Shown: positions 42,643-57,250, numbered from the stretch's first letter. The stretch: DNA of 64,000 bases from Thermotoga sp. SG1 (GCF_002865985.1 NZ_LNDD01000004.1:358199-422198), one strand, 5' to 3'. Translations and numbers: made by a program. Notes: a model not told the origin generated them from the sequence alone.

Positions 42643-43985
42643 ATGGCTTTGAAGTTTGATTTTTCAAATCTTTTTGAACCGAACATCTCCGGTGGTCTGA
42701 GAGAAGAAGATCTGGTGAGAGCAAAGGAAAAGGTGATAGAGGCGATAAAGAATTTCACTGAGAACACGCCGGATTTTGCCAGACTGGACAGAGAATGGAT
42801 CGATTCGGTGAAGGAACTCGAGGAGTGGGTGGTGAACTTCGACACGGTGGTCGTTTTGGGAATTGGGGGATCTGGTCTTGGAAACCTTGCCCTTCATTAT
42901 TCGCTGAGACCTCTGAACTGGAACGAGATGTCGAGAGAGGAAAGAAACGGCTATGCGAGAGTCTTCGTTGTGGACAATGTAGATCCTGATCTCATGGCCT
43001 CTGTTCTCGACAGGATAGATCTGAAGACTACACTGTTCAACGTGATCTCAAAATCCGGATCCACAGCTGAGGTCATGGCGAACTACTCGATCATAAGGGG
43101 GATTCTGGAAGCAAACGGTTTGGATCCGAAAGAACACATCCTCATCACAACAGATCCAGAGAAAGGCTTTTTGAGAAAAATGGTGAAAGAAGAGGGTTTC
43201 AGAAGTCTTGAGGTTCCTCCCGGTGTTGGAGGAAGATTCAGTGTGCTGACACCCGTTGGCCTGTTCTCTGCCATGGCAGAGGGAATCGACATAGAAGAAC
43301 TCCACGAGGGAGCCCGGGATGCGTTCGAGAGATGCAGGAAGGAAGACCTGTTCGAGAATCCAGCGGCGATGATCGCCCTCACACACTATCTCTATCTGGA
43401 AAGAGGAAAGAACATCTCCGTCATGATGGCATACTCCAACAGGATGACGTACCTCGTGGACTGGTACAGGCAGCTGTGGGCAGAAAGCTTGGGAAAGAGA
43501 TACAACCTGAGAGGTGAGGAGGTCTTCACGGGCCAGACACCGGTGAAGGCAATAGGGGCAACCGATCAGCACTCTCAGATACAGCTTTACAACGAAGGCC
43601 CGAACGACAAGGTGATAACATTTCTGAGGGTGGAAAACTTTGACAGAGAGATAATCATACCGGACACCGGAAGAGAAGAGCTCAAATACCTTGCAAGAAA
43701 AAGACTCTCTGAACTTCTTCTTGCAGAACAAACAGGAACAGAGGAAGCCCTCAAGAAGAACAACAGACCGAACATGAAAGTGATCTTCGACAGACTCACC
43801 CCTTACAATGTAGGTCAGTTCTTCGCTTACTACGAGGCTGCAACGGCCTTCATGGGGTATCTTCTTGAGATCAACCCCTTCGATCAGCCGGGTGTGGAAC
43901 TTGGAAAGAAGATCACATTCGCTCTTATGGGAAGAGAAGGTTACGAGTACGAAATAAAAGATCGCATCAAGAAGGTGATCATAGA

Positions 43986-43989
<4 letters not shown>
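42643..43989 (+). CDS. pgi: glucose-6-phosphate isomerase
   Basis: 448 residues, the short bacterial form. Interconverts glucose-6-P and fructose-6-P in glycolysis. [15 protein letters not shown] and [13 protein letters not shown] bind the phosphate; [33 protein letters not shown] and the C-terminal [11 protein letters not shown] are signature blocks. ATG at 42643, followed by a 4-base overlap with a small gene. Confidence 0.96.
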
Positions 43990-45257
<1,268 letters not shown>

Positions 45258-45261
<4 letters not shown>

Positions 45262-46034
45262 TTGTGAGTCCCTGGGAGTATTACAGCAGAATCGCAAAAG
45301 AGTACGATTCCATGTATGAAACACCGAAATGGAGGCTCTATCACCGACTCATTCAATCTTTTTTGAGTGAACACCTAAAGGAGCCTTGTAAAGTACTGGA
45401 TCTTGGAGGAGGTACGGGAAGATGGAGTTTGCTTCTTCAGGGAAAAGGCTTTGATGTGACGCTGGTTGATCCCTCCGAGGAAATGCTGAAAATCGCAGGA
45501 GAAAAGGGTGTGAAGAAACTTCTGAAGGCTCGTGCAGAAGATCTTCCCTTTCCTTCGTGTTCCTTTGATGCTGTGCTGGCCATGGGGGATGTTCTGAGTT
45601 ACGTTGAAAACAAAATTAAGGCGTTTTCCGAGATAGCAAGAGTTCTGATAGTAAATGGCCTCCTACTAGCTACGGTGGACAACTTCTATACCTTTCTCCA
45701 AAACATAATAGAGGAAGATGCCTGGGAGAAGATTCCTCGCTTTTTGAAAACTCAAACCCTTGAGGTAGGAAACACGCTTTTTTCCTTCAATTCCTACGCA
45801 TTCAAACCCGAAGATATTGAGTCCATAGAGGGTTTTGACACGATCGACGTGCGTGGAATAGGAGTCTTTGACTACTCTGAGGTTCAGCTGAGAGAAAAAG
45901 AGGATATGATCTTCGAGATGGAGAAAGAATTTTCCAGAGATAGAGCCATTCTATGGAGGGCAGAGCACATATTCTTCGCTCTAAAAAAGAAAGAGGAGCC
46001 TTTCGGCTCCCCTGGTGGGTGCGGCAGGGATTGA
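45258..46034 (+). CDS. class I SAM-dependent methyltransferase
   Basis: 258 residues. SAM loop LDLGGGTGRWSLLL, motif II VTLVDPSEEML and post-motif VLAMGDVLSYVENK. Related to ubiquinone/menaquinone-type methyltransferases by overall pattern; the T. maritima counterpart has a solved structure without known substrate. The last codons (PFGSPGGCGRD) are made from the tRNA-Val terminator and tRNA 3' end on the opposite strand, so the C-terminus is shaped by that overlap. Last gene of the serS operon. Confidence 0.88.
45984..46010 (-). terminator. terminator of tRNA-Val, inside the methyltransferase 3' end
   Basis: Minus strand GGAGCC-GAAA-GGCTCC with a T-rich tail (complement of 45984-45992). It lies antisense within the coding end of the methyltransferase gene. 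Confidence 0.85.
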
Positions 46035-46087
46035 ACCTGCGACCTCTTCCTCGTCAAGGAAGCGCTCTCCCACTGAGCTACGCACCC
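46013..46087 (-). tRNA. tRNA-Val (GAC)
   Basis: 75 nt with encoded CCA. Acceptor GGGTGCG/CGCACCC with A73. Anticodon stem CTTCC/GGAAG closes TTGACGA, anticodon GAC. Its last 22 bases overlap the methyltransferase gene on the other strand. Confidence 0.93.
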
Positions 46088-46101
46088 ATCACCGTTTAAC
46101 T

Positions 46102-46130
46102 ATGATACTACAACCTCGGATCCATGTCAA
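46102..46130 (-). promoter_or_regulatory. promoter of tRNA-Val
   Basis: Minus strand TTGACA (46125-46130), 17-base spacer, TATCAT (46102-46107), ending about 15 bases before the tRNA. Confidence 0.8.
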
Positions 46131-46154
46131 GGTGAAAATTCCCATCGAGGGTAC

Positions 46155-46183
46155 TTGAAAAGTCCAGGAAGTTGTGCTAATAT
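46155..46183 (+). promoter_or_regulatory. promoter of tRNA-Leu(GAG)
   Basis: TTGAAA (46155-46160), 17-base spacer ending in TGC, TAATAT (46178-46183). Divergent from the tRNA-Val promoter; the -35 elements lie 24 bases apart. Confidence 0.78.
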
Positions 46184-46196
46184 ATCTTTCGGAGTT

Positions 46197-46283
46197 GCCG
46201 AGGTGGTGGAACTGGCAGACACGCATGGTTGAGGGCCATGTGGGCTTCGGCCCGTGCGGGTTCAAGTCCCGCCCTCGGCACCA
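46197..46283 (+). tRNA. tRNA-Leu (GAG)
   Basis: 87 nt with encoded CCA. Acceptor GCCGAGG/CCTCGGC with A73. Anticodon stem CATGG/CCATG closes TTGAGGG, anticodon GAG. A long variable arm (GGGCTTCGGCCC core) marks it as class II. Confidence 0.93.
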
Positions 46284-46289
46284 GAAAAA

Positions 46290-47297
46290 TCAGCCGGAGG
46301 ATTTTTCCTCCGGTTTTTTTGTTAACCCGCCAATTCCAAGGATGATTCCCAGGATGATGAACAGGTAGTAGTTGAAGAACCTCCAGATGAGGAGTGATGT
46401 GACTGCATCCGTTTTTCTGATGAGGTTCGAATAGACAACATAGTAAACAATCTCCACAGCACCACTTGCACCGGGTGTGGGAACAAAATAAACAACCAGG
46501 CTCAAAGCAAGTTGAATCGTGATTATCTGAAAAAGGGACACCTCTATTGATGGATTCACAGCTTTCATCGAAAGATACGTACTTGTGTGGATTGCTGTAA
46601 TCATCGCTCCAGAAAGAGCTATCGTGATGAGGGTTTTTGTTCTGGAGGACCTCCAAAGTTTTTTCATGGTAGATATGTAGCTCAGGATCCTTTCTCTTAT
46701 AAGACCTTCCACCTCTTCCTTACTCTTCTTGGAGAAGAACACAATGATCTTCATGACAAATCTGGACAGAAAAAACTTTTCAAGAAACCTTCTGCTGAAG
46801 GAAAGAAACATTATGAAAACATAAAAAGCGAAAGCAAGAACGATTCCAATGAAGAAGAGATCTCCCAGGATTCCCAGAGAACGAAATGTATCAAGATAGA
46901 GAAGGAAGAAGAAAAAACCGGACACAACTGTAAAGGAAAACGATGAGAAAAATCTCACCGCTATCACCGAAGCCGCTTTCTCGAAAGGAACACCGGATTT
47001 CACAAGGTGGTAGATCTGAAAGGGCTGGCCTCCGGCCGCAAATGGAGTTATAGTACTGGCATAGAATCCCCACAACGAATTTGAAAGACACGTTTTGAAG
47101 GATATCTTTTCAAGAAGAATGCAAGTCCTCAGAGCATCGATGGTGATCACCACAAGAAAATTCAGAAAAAGCAAAAGAATGAACTCAAGATCCAGATGCC
47201 TCAAATCCTTCCATACTCTTCCACTGCCTGCAAGAGACACCACAAGAACGACCGCACCTACTCCTATGATCACTGGAAGAAGAACGTTCCGCCTCAT
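46290..47297 (-). CDS. lysylphosphatidylglycerol synthase-type membrane protein (UPF0104)
   Basis: 335 residues from ATG 47297, preceded by GAGGAG at 7 bases; in-frame upstream codons exist but lack a better site. About eight hydrophobic segments. STITPFAAGGQPFQIYHLVK and VVYFVPTPGASGAVEIVYY are the two motifs of the LPG_synthase_TM family, the flippase-like half of MprF. The catalytic aminoacyl-transfer domain is absent, so lipid movement or synthesis of another lipid is more likely. Divergent from clpC. The C-terminal KPEEKSSG is encoded by the tRNA terminator hairpin. Confidence 0.87.
   Translation of the reverse strand: MRRNVLLPVIIGVGAVVLVVSLAGSGRVWKDLRHLDLEFILLLFLNFLVVITIDALRTCILLEKISFKTCLSNSLWGFYASTITPFAAGGQPFQIYHLVKSGVPFEKAASVIAVRFFSSFSFTVVSGFFFFLLYLDTFRSLGILGDLFFIGIVLAFAFYVFIMFLSFSRRFLEKFFLSRFVMKIIVFFSKKSKEEVEGLIRERILSYISTMKKLWRSSRTKTLITIALSGAMITAIHTSTYLSMKAVNPSIEVSLFQIITIQLALSLVVYFVPTPGASGAVEIVYYVVYSNLIRKTDAVTSLLIWRFFNYYLFIILGIILGIGGLTKKPEEKSSG
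46294..46321. terminator. terminator of tRNA-Leu(GAG), probably two-way
   Basis: CCGGAGG (46294-46300) and CCTCCGG (46307-46313) with an AT loop and a run of seven or more T on the plus side. On the minus strand the same hairpin encodes the last codons of the membrane protein gene and is followed by ATTTTTC, so it can serve both directions. Confidence 0.88.
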
Positions 47298-47345
47298 ATT
47301 CATCTCCTCTCCACTGGTGTCTGCTAAGAAAAAGATTAACACACG

Positions 47346-47354
47346 TGGTAATAT
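47346..47354 (+). promoter_or_regulatory. extended -10 promoter of clpC
   Basis: TGG-TAATAT, with a leader of about 14 nt before the clpC ATG and GAGGAGGTGA as ribosome binding site. I see no CtsR or CIRCE repeat. Confidence 0.5.
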
Positions 47355-47374
47355 TTCTTTGAGGAGGTGATCGC

Positions 47375-49747
47375 ATGTTCAATCTAGAAGAGTACACAGA
47401 AAAAGCCCAGAAAGTAATAATGAGTATTCAGGATATAATGACAAGGTACAGACAGAATCAGCTTTCCAGTGAGCACATACTACTTGCGATCCTTGAAGAA
47501 GGAAACAACGTTGGTGTAGAACTTCTGAAAGAAATGAACGTGGACATAAACAGACTGAAAGACGAGGTGGAAATGTTCATAGGAAAATACGGTGTCAGAG
47601 TTCCAGAAGGAACGTCCGTATCCCAGATCTTCATAACACCGGACGCAAGACACGTGATAGAAAAGGCACGCGAGGAAGCAAGGAGAATGGGGGACTCGAA
47701 GATAGGAACCGAACACCTTCTTCTCGGGATGGTCCTCTCTCCAGATTCCACTGCGTTTCGTATCCTTTCAAGGTACGGTGTGACACCGGAGAGGGTGTAC
47801 GAGGCGATAAGAAAGATAAGGGCAACCGGAAGAACGGACGAGGCAGAGAACATCGAGGCACTGGCACGCTTCACCGTGGATCTCACTCTGCTTGCCCGCG
47901 AGAAAAAACTCATGCCTGTTGTGGACCGTGAAAAAGAAATCAGAAGGGTGATACAGATACTCTCGCGCCGCACCAAGAACAATCCCGTTCTGATAGGAGA
48001 TCCCGGTGTTGGAAAAACGGCCGTTGTTGAGGGACTTGCCCAGAGGATCGTTGAAGGAAAAGTACCCCTGTTTCTGAGAAACGTGAGGGTCCTCAAACTC
48101 GACATGGGAAGACTAGTTGCTGGAACACGGTTTAGAGGAGACTTCGAAGAGAGACTGAAACGCCTTCTCGATGAACTGAAAAGAAAGAAAGGAGAAGTCA
48201 TTCTCTTCATAGACGAGGTGCACACGGTGGTGGGAGCAGGAGCTGCCGAAGGTGCATTAGACGCTGCAAACATCATGAAGCCTGAGCTCACAACGGGAGA
48301 GATCCAGATAATAGGTGCCACCACCGTTGAGGAATACAGAAAATACATCGAAAAGGACAGGGCACTCGAGAGGAGATTCCAGCCAGTCTTGGTTGAAGAA
48401 CCCACCGTTGAACAAACAATGGAAATCTTGAAAGGACTTAGAAAGGTCTTCGAAGATCATCACAAGGTGAAAATAACGGATGATGCTCTTGAGGCTGCCG
48501 CAAAACTCTCCGCTCGCTACATAACCAACAGGTTCCTCCCGGACAAAGCGGTCGACCTGATCGATGAAGCAGCTTCTTACGTGAGGCTGGAGTCTTCGTA
48601 TCCATCTGAAGAGATTTTGAAATTGGAAGAGAGAATGAGAGAGCTTGAAGACAAGATAAACGATGCCGTGGTGAAAGGAGAATACGAGGAAGCTGCAAGG
48701 TTGAAAGTGGAGCTTCAAAAGCTGAAGGAAGAGTATGAAGAGGCACGGAAAAGCCAAGAGAAGATAGAGCCTGTGGTCAACGAAGACGTTGTAGCGAAGA
48801 TCGTGGAACAGTGGACGGGAATTCCCGTGTCCCGTATCATGGAATCTGAAAAAGACAAGCTGCTCAAACTGGAAGAGCTGATCCATCAACGTTTGGTGGA
48901 TCAGGAAGAAGCGGTGAAGATAGTTGCACGTACTATCAGACGGGCTAGGGTGGGTATCAAAAATCCAAGAAGACCGATCGGAGTCTTCCTGTTTCTGGGA
49001 CCAACCGGTGTTGGAAAAACGGAGCTTGCAAGAACTCTCGCCGATGTGCTATTTGGAAGTGAAGATGCAATGATAAGACTCGATATGAGCGAATATATGG
49101 AGAAACACTCCGTCGCAAGGCTCATAGGAGCCCCTCCAGGATACGTAGGCTACGAAGAAGGAGGCCAGCTCACAGAAGCCGTCAGAAGAAGACCCTACAG
49201 TGTGATACTGCTCGATGAGATAGAGAAGGCCCATCCTGATGTCTTCAACATACTGCTTCAGGTTTTTGAGGACGGACGCCTGACTGACGGAAAGGGTAAC
49301 ACGGTTGATTTCAGAAACACGATCGTCATCATGACGAGCAACATTGGAAGCGAAAAGATCCTGGAATCCCAAGAAAACGTTCGGTTCGAGATAGAAAAGG
49401 AACTTCGAAATACCTTTAAACCAGAATTTTTGAACAGAATAGATGCGATCGTCTACTTCAAACCTCTGACGATGGATGAGGTGAAGAAGATCGTCGAAAT
49501 CATGGTAAAACAGCTCGAAGATATACTGAAAGACAAAAGAATCACCCTTGAACTCACCGAAAGGGCAAAAGAGTATCTAGCTGAAGCAGGGTACGTCCCT
49601 TCACTCGGTGCAAGGCCACTCAGAAGGATCATCGAACTCGAACTGGAATCCATGATTGCCGATAAGATACTGGAGGGTGAAATTAAAGAAGGGGACCACA
49701 TCGTTGTCGATGCAGATGAGTACGGTTTGAAGATCGAGAGGAGGTGA
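47375..49747 (+). CDS. clpC: ATP-dependent Clp protease ATPase subunit ClpC
   Basis: 790 residues. An N-terminal repeat domain (about 1-145) is followed by two AAA+ modules. Walker A boxes are GDPGVGKT near 209 and GPTGVGKT near 542; Walker B is VILFIDEVHT and VILLDEIEKAHP. A UVR-like coiled segment near 410-450 (DAVVKGEYEEAARLKVELQK) marks ClpC rather than ClpA or ClpB. It unfolds proteins for ClpP, which is not in the window. No McsA/McsB/CtsR genes accompany it. Confidence 0.95.
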   Translation: MFNLEEYTEKAQKVIMSIQDIMTRYRQNQLSSEHILLAILEEGNNVGVELLKEMNVDINRLKDEVEMFIGKYGVRVPEGTSVSQIFITPDARHVIEKAREEARRMGDSKIGTEHLLLGMVLSPDSTAFRILSRYGVTPERVYEAIRKIRATGRTDEAENIEALARFTVDLTLLAREKKLMPVVDREKEIRRVIQILSRRTKNNPVLIGDPGVGKTAVVEGLAQRIVEGKVPLFLRNVRVLKLDMGRLVAGTRFRGDFEERLKRLLDELKRKKGEVILFIDEVHTVVGAGAAEGALDAANIMKPELTTGEIQIIGATTVEEYRKYIEKDRALERRFQPVLVEEPTVEQTMEILKGLRKVFEDHHKVKITDDALEAAAKLSARYITNRFLPDKAVDLIDEAASYVRLESSYPSEEILKLEERMRELEDKINDAVVKGEYEEAARLKVELQKLKEEYEEARKSQEKIEPVVNEDVVAKIVEQWTGIPVSRIMESEKDKLLKLEELIHQRLVDQEEAVKIVARTIRRARVGIKNPRRPIGVFLFLGPTGVGKTELARTLADVLFGSEDAMIRLDMSEYMEKHSVARLIGAPPGYVGYEEGGQLTEAVRRRPYSVILLDEIEKAHPDVFNILLQVFEDGRLTDGKGNTVDFRNTIVIMTSNIGSEKILESQENVRFEIEKELRNTFKPEFLNRIDAIVYFKPLTMDEVKKIVEIMVKQLEDILKDKRITLELTERAKEYLAEAGYVPSLGARPLRRIIELELESMIADKILEGEIKEGDHIVVDADEYGLKIERR

Positions 49748-49753
49748 AGATCC

Positions 49754-51584
<1,831 letters not shown>

Positions 51585-52598
51585 AAGATTTGTGATCTTC
51601 AAAAATCTTTCTGTGAGCTCAAGGATGATCTTTTCCCCTTCCATTCGAGCAAGAGCGCTCCTCAATTTCTTCGATGGAAAGACCACGAGGAAGTCTCTAC
51701 CCGGCTCTACAAAAAGTTCCGCTGTATAGCTCAGATTCTTTTTCTTCACGACCACTCTCATGACCTCACCTTTTCTTGAAAGTGTAGCATAAGAGCCTTT
51801 TGAGATAACAGCTGCCTTTCTCACGAGCTTGGCAAGAATTTCCTTTTTCGATTCCAACCTTTCGACAACTCTCTCCGAAAGGACTCGCTTGAGAGTTTCT
51901 CTTTCCTCTATACTCACCCTGTCTCCACAGATCTCCATTACGAAATATGGATATTTCACCACCAATTTACCTGATTTTTCGTAGAAGTCCAGGCTCTGAA
52001 CGTTCAGCCTTTGAAGAGCTTTGAAAACGTGTCTCACCGTCACATAAGGTATTTTCAGGGAAAAGGAGGTTGTGGGAACAGCAGAGATCTGAGAGAGAGT
52101 CACTATCTCCGAAGAGGGACCGAACATGAGAATATCTTTTTCCTCGAAAAGGAGAACAAGAAATTCCCCTTCGTCCAGATTTGAACTTGCGAAATTGACG
52201 GAGCTTTCGAACTCGCGTTTTGAGAGCGTGCAGAGAAACTCTTCTTTTCCGTCTTCAAGTGGGACCTCTCCTACTCTACATCTGACATCCAGCACTTCGT
52301 TTCCTGCTTTCAAAACAAGATGGTCTTGTGAAATTGTGATGTACACCTCTTTGACCTTCACATCACTCAAGAAGAACTTGAGCAGATCCAGAGAAACCTT
52401 TCTGCTTCCTTCAAAGCGCGGGATCTTTCCCAGAAACACCTCCACGCTCGCACAGTTATCACTCGCTCTGAGCCAGAGCCCATCCCTGAAGAAGAAATCA
52501 ACGAACCTTGCACTCGGTTCCACAGTTCCAACAAGTTTGTCGAGTAAAAAAAGCCACTCTCTCAGTTCATGAGAATCAACGAGGAGTTCCACAAAACT

Positions 52599-55193
52599 TC
52601 ACCCCAGAAACTCTTCCAGGCGATTCAAAACTTCGTTCAACCTCTCAGGTCGTCTCCCTCCTGCCTGGGCAAAGTTCTTTCTACCTCCTCCGCTTCCATC
52701 GAGTTCTTTTGCAATACTTTTGGCTATTGAAGAGGCATCGTATTTTCCTATAAGATCGTTTGAAACCTTCACCACAAAAGACACTTTGTTTCCAAAACGG
52801 CTGAACAGAATCACTACACCACTTTTTTCCCTGTTCAACACGTTGTCGGCTATTCCTCCAAGGTGCTTCGGCTCTACTCCTTCAAAAACACCATAGAAAA
52901 GCCTTACTCCATCGTCCAGCTTCTTCTCGGAGATTCTCTCTTCGGAAACCCTTCCCTGAGAAAGTCTTCTTTCCAGTTCTCTGACTTTCTCTTTAAGACT
53001 TTCCACTCTACTCACTATTTCGTTCTCGCCGGCACCGAGAAGTTCCTTCAACCTCATCATCACATCTTCGTATCTTCTGATCAACTCCAAGGAATGAAAA
53101 CCTGTTACCGCCTCCACTCTTCTCACACCGGAAGAAACAGATTCTTCCGACACTATCTTGAAGAGACCTATCTGTCCCGTGTTCTTCACGTGGGTTCCTC
53201 CACAGAGTTCCCTGCTCACGCCCGGGACCTCCACCACCCTGACAACATCACCGTATTTTTCCGTAAAGAGCGCTATGACACCTGATCTGACGGCTTCTTC
53301 GTAACTTGTGTATCTCACCTCAACGGGAATTGCCTGCATGATCCACTCGTTCACCATGTCTTCTACCTTCTTTATCTCCTCCGCAGAGAGTGCCCTGTAA
53401 TGGGTAAAATCAAACCTCAATCGTTCAGGAGCAACGAGTGACCCTGCTTGCCTCACATGCTCTCCAAGCACCTTCCTCAGGGCAGCGTGGAGCAAGTGCG
53501 TAGCAGTATGGTTTCTCATTGTATCTTCTCTTCTTTTCCTATCCACCTTCAAAAAGACCTTCTGACCTTTTCGAAGAACCCCCTTCAACACCTTGATTCT
53601 GTGCACAACTACTCCTTCCAGGGCTTCAAAGACGTATTCAACCCTTCCTTCTCCACTTTCCCATTCCACCATGCCCACGTCAGAGACCTGTCCACCCTTT
53701 TCTGCGTAGAAGGGTGTTCTGGAAAAGACCACCTCCACCGTGTCTTTCTCTTTTGCCTCTTCCAGCGGTCTGTTTTCCTTTGTTATGAGAACCGTTTCTG
53801 CTTCGTCTTCGAGGCGTTCGTACCCGGTGAACTCCGTTTTGAAACCTTCCGGAAGGCTTTCCAGGTACTCGTATCTTCTTGCAAATTCTACCTTTCCCAT
53901 GGCCTCCCTGGATTTTCTTTGTTGCTCTTTCATGTATCTATCGAAGTCCTTCACGTCGATCTCCACGCCTTTTTCCTTTGCGATCTCCAGTGTGAGTTCA
54001 AGAGGAAGTCCGTAGGTGTCGTAGAGTCTGAACGCATCCTGTGAGTCTATTTTTCCCTTCTTTTCCACCAGCTCATCGAAGATCCTCATACCCTGCTCCA
54101 GTGTCTTCAAGAACCTGTTTTCCTCTGAAGAAAGCACCTCTTTCACCATATCCTTCCCACGTATGATCTCCGGATAAACCTTACCCATCTTTTCCACAAC
54201 GGCATCAACCACCCTGTAGAGGAACGGTTCGTTCATACCAAGGAGTATCCCGTGTCTCATCGCCCGTCTTATGATCCTTCGAAGAACATAACCCCTTCCT
54301 TCATTGGAAGGAAAGACCCCCTCACTGATGAGGAAGGTGATGGCTCTGATGTGATCTGCTATAACTCTGATGGAGATGTCTTTTTCTTCATCCGTCTTGT
54401 AGGATACACCTGTCAGTTCCTCTATCGCCTTTATTATCGGCTGGAACAGATCTGTGTCGAAGTTGCTGTAGACTCCCTGCATCATCGCGCAGAACCTTTC
54501 AAGTCCGGCACCGGTGTCTATGTTTTTCCTGGGAAGTGGATGTAGCTTTCCTTCTTCGTCCTGATAGTACTCTGTGAAGACAAGGTTCCATATTTCCACA
54601 AAGCGCCCCTCGGAGTTTGCGGGTGTGCACTCTTCCCCCTCCGGGCATCCTTTTGAGTACCCGGTGTCGTAGAAGATCTCGGTGTCCGGCCCACACGGGC
54701 CCGTCGGACCCGCCGGCCCCCAGAAATTGTCCTCCTTTCCAAATCTCAGGATCTTTTTTTCGGGAAGTCCGATCTTTTCGTTCCATATCCTGAAAGCCTC
54801 TTCATCTTCTTCATAAACGGAAACCCAGAGTTTTTCCTCGGGTACACCGAGAACCTGTGTGAGAAACTCCCAGGCCCATTCTATGGCCTCCTCTTTGAAG
54901 TAGTCTCCGAAAGAGAAGTTCCCGAGCATCTCGAAGAAGGTGTGGTGTCTGGGTGTCTTTCCCACGTTTTCTATGTCAACCGTTCTCAAACACTTTTGAC
55001 AGGTTGCAACCCTTGTGTAAACGGGTTCCACCTTTCCCCAGAAAATTGGCTTGAAAGGAACCATCCCGGCCACTGTGAAGAGAAGCTGGGGATCGTCCGG
55101 TATGAGAGAGGCACTCGGAAGTATCTTGTGACCTTTCTTTTCGAAGAATCTCAAAAAGGCTTCCCTTATCTCTTCGGAAGTCATGTACCTCAT
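52599..55193 (-). CDS. alaS: alanyl-tRNA synthetase
   Basis: 864 residues, full length. Class II core with [19 protein letters not shown], editing domain zinc site [12 protein letters not shown] and [13 protein letters not shown], and a C-terminal DHH-like domain ending [22 protein letters not shown] 55193 overlaps the cdsA stop by 4 bases; an in-frame ATG at 55184 is also possible. Belongs to the frr-uppS-cdsA-alaS unit. Confidence 0.96.
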   Translation of the reverse strand: MRYMTSEEIREAFLRFFEKKGHKILPSASLIPDDPQLLFTVAGMVPFKPIFWGKVEPVYTRVATCQKCLRTVDIENVGKTPRHHTFFEMLGNFSFGDYFKEEAIEWAWEFLTQVLGVPEEKLWVSVYEEDEEAFRIWNEKIGLPEKKILRFGKEDNFWGPAGPTGPCGPDTEIFYDTGYSKGCPEGEECTPANSEGRFVEIWNLVFTEYYQDEEGKLHPLPRKNIDTGAGLERFCAMMQGVYSNFDTDLFQPIIKAIEELTGVSYKTDEEKDISIRVIADHIRAITFLISEGVFPSNEGRGYVLRRIIRRAMRHGILLGMNEPFLYRVVDAVVEKMGKVYPEIIRGKDMVKEVLSSEENRFLKTLEQGMRIFDELVEKKGKIDSQDAFRLYDTYGLPLELTLEIAKEKGVEIDVKDFDRYMKEQQRKSREAMGKVEFARRYEYLESLPEGFKTEFTGYERLEDEAETVLITKENRPLEEAKEKDTVEVVFSRTPFYAEKGGQVSDVGMVEWESGEGRVEYVFEALEGVVVHRIKVLKGVLRKGQKVFLKVDRKRREDTMRNHTATHLLHAALRKVLGEHVRQAGSLVAPERLRFDFTHYRALSAEEIKKVEDMVNEWIMQAIPVEVRYTSYEEAVRSGVIALFTEKYGDVVRVVEVPGVSRELCGGTHVKNTGQIGLFKIVSEESVSSGVRRVEAVTGFHSLELIRRYEDVMMRLKELLGAGENEIVSRVESLKEKVRELERRLSQGRVSEERISEKKLDDGVRLFYGVFEGVEPKHLGGIADNVLNREKSGVVILFSRFGNKVSFVVKVSNDLIGKYDASSIAKSIAKELDGSGGGRKNFAQAGGRRPERLNEVLNRLEEFLG

Positions 55194-56002
55194 CTCACCA
55201 CTCCTTCGAATATTTTGAATACAATGTAGCTGACGGGCGCAACAAAGAGAAGGCCATCTATCCTGTCAAGCATACCACCATGACCCGGTAGGGTTTTCCC
55301 TGAATCCTTCACTCCGTAGTGTCTTTTCAGAGCAGATTCGAATATGTCTCCAAAGGTATCCATGACCGCCACTACTCCGGCAAAGGGAAGAAAGGTTCTG
55401 TAGTCTATCACGTTCACAGAAAGGATGTTGCTGACGATCAACCGGTAAAGGAACGTGTATATCAGAACACCAAGGAAACCACCGATCACCCCTTCCAGGC
55501 TCTTTCGTGGACTGTAGTGCGGAGAGATTCTGGTTTTTCCGAATTTCAAACCCGTAAAATAAGCGAAAGAATCGAACACCCAGGTGGACGTGAGAACAAG
55601 AAGAGCGTTGGCAGCACCGAACTCACTATATATCGGCAAGAAGAAACTCAAAAAGAAAGAGACGTACACCAGTGCGATGGAAAAAACTGAAACTGTTCTG
55701 AACACCTGAGATGGATCTTTGTCGGTTGCAAGAGAAAACACCACTCCGACTATGAAAACAAGGGAAAATGGCTGAACTGGTTCTTTGAAAACCACTCCAT
55801 ACAGAACGGGATAGACCGCAAGGAGTATCACGTAGAAAAACCTCGCATCACGCTCTTTCAGCTCCAGGGTGATCAGTTCATAACCTGCAAGAATCACGAT
55901 GGCAGAAACAAGTCCTACAAGACTTTCATAACTCACAAAACACAGGACAACAAACGGTGCCACAACACTTGCCGTTATTACCCTGGTTTTCAGATCATCC
56001 AT
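55190..56002 (-). CDS. cdsA: phosphatidate cytidylyltransferase
   Basis: 270 residues from ATG 56002, chosen for GGGGGT 7 bases upstream. Makes CDP-diacylglycerol for phospholipid synthesis. Eight or so membrane segments. C-terminal signature [21 protein letters not shown] then DRIDGLLF matches the CDS motif. Overlaps uppS by 8 bases. Confidence 0.94.
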   Translation of the reverse strand: MDDLKTRVITASVVAPFVVLCFVSYESLVGLVSAIVILAGYELITLELKERDARFFYVILLAVYPVLYGVVFKEPVQPFSLVFIVGVVFSLATDKDPSQVFRTVSVFSIALVYVSFFLSFFLPIYSEFGAANALLVLTSTWVFDSFAYFTGLKFGKTRISPHYSPRKSLEGVIGGFLGVLIYTFLYRLIVSNILSVNVIDYRTFLPFAGVVAVMDTFGDIFESALKRHYGVKDSGKTLPGHGGMLDRIDGLLFVAPVSYIVFKIFEGVVR

Positions 56003-56696
56003 CACCCAGACCCCCAAACCGTCTTTCCCTTCTGGAATAACTCTCTATCGCCCTCAGAAAATCTCTTTTTGTGAAATCCGGCCAAAGTTTTCTGGTGAAG
56101 TAGAGTTCAGAGTAAGCGGATTGCCAGATCAGAAAATTGCTGAGACGAAGCTCACCCGATGTTCTTATTATCAAATCTGGATCGGGAACGTCCGGCAGAT
56201 AAAGATAATCCCTGAACGTCTCTTCGTTGAGAACGATCCTCTTTCCTTTCTCTACATCACTCAAAATCCTTTCAATCGCGTCCAGAATTTCCCGTCTTCC
56301 CCCGTAATTGAACGCTATCACAAGCGTCATACGGTCAAAAGAAGCCGTCTTTTCTTCCACCTCGTTCCACTTTCTCAAAACACCTTCTGGAAGTCCTTCC
56401 TTTCTTCCGAGGATCCTCACCCTTACCTTCTCTCTTCTGAGAAGGTCCATTTCACGATCTATCATCTGAACGAACAGATCCATCAGAAACTCCACTTCCT
56501 CTTTAGGGCGCTTCCAGTTCTCCGTGGAGAAAGAATACGCCGTAAGATACTTTATCCCAAGTTCCAGAGACCATTTCACTGTGTTATGAAGCACACGGGC
56601 ACCACGTTCGTGCCCTTTTATTCTGGGAAGCCCTCTTTTTTTTGCCCATCTACCGTTTCCATCCATTATGATCGCAACGTGCTGGGGAATTCTCAA
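55995..56696 (-). CDS. uppS: undecaprenyl diphosphate synthase (isoprenyl transferase)
   Basis: 233 residues. Cis-prenyltransferase making the C55 carrier for cell wall precursors. [18 protein letters not shown] at the N-terminus, [21 protein letters not shown] and [21 protein letters not shown] (the last trimmed here) are signature regions. Start TTG 56696 overlaps the frr stop by 4 bases. Confidence 0.95.
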   Translation of the reverse strand: MRIPQHVAIIMDGNGRWAKKRGLPRIKGHERGARVLHNTVKWSLELGIKYLTAYSFSTENWKRPKEEVEFLMDLFVQMIDREMDLLRREKVRVRILGRKEGLPEGVLRKWNEVEEKTASFDRMTLVIAFNYGGRREILDAIERILSDVEKGKRIVLNEETFRDYLYLPDVPDPDLIIRTSGELRLSNFLIWQSAYSELYFTRKLWPDFTKRDFLRAIESYSRRERRFGGLGDG

Positions 56697-57250
56697 AATT
56701 CCATGATCTCCTTTTTCTTGATCTCAAACACCTCGTCCAGTTTCTCTATGAACTCGTCTGTCAGTTTCTGCACCTCGTTTTCGAGTCTTCTCGCATCGTC
56801 TTCAGGGATGTTCCCCTCTTTCTGATCGTCTTTGATCTTCTTAATTATCTCTCTTCTTATGTTCCTGATGGCGATCTTTCCTTCCTCGACTATCTCCTTT
56901 GCCTTCTTGACCCACTTTTCTCTCTGCTCTGTGGTTGGCGTGGGGAATACGAGCCTGATCACGTTCCCGTCGTTTACGGGGTTGAGACCCAGATCTGAAG
57001 CGTTTATGGCTTTTTCTATCAGGGACAGAACGCTCTTGTCCCAGGGTTTAATAACGAGGGTTCTTTCTTCCGAAACGGATATCGTAGCGAGCTGGTTGAC
57101 AGGCGTGGGAACACCGTAGTATTCGACTTTGATCTCTTCTAGAATGGCAGGCGAAGGCTTCCCAGTTCTCATCTTCTTCAACTCGTCTTCGATCTTTTCA
57201 AGTGTTTTTTTCATCTTTTCTTTTGCCTCTTTTATGAGCGGATTTACCAT
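56693..57250 (-). CDS. frr: ribosome recycling factor
   Basis: 185 residues, normal length; the T. maritima structure was the first solved for this family. Splits post-termination ribosomes with EF-G. Conserved [26 protein letters not shown] and the C-terminal [24 protein letters not shown] helix. ATG after GGAGGG. Confidence 0.96.
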   Translation of the reverse strand: MVNPLIKEAKEKMKKTLEKIEDELKKMRTGKPSPAILEEIKVEYYGVPTPVNQLATISVSEERTLVIKPWDKSVLSLIEKAINASDLGLNPVNDGNVIRLVFPTPTTEQREKWVKKAKEIVEEGKIAIRNIRREIIKKIKDDQKEGNIPEDDARRLENEVQKLTDEFIEKLDEVFEIKKKEIMEF

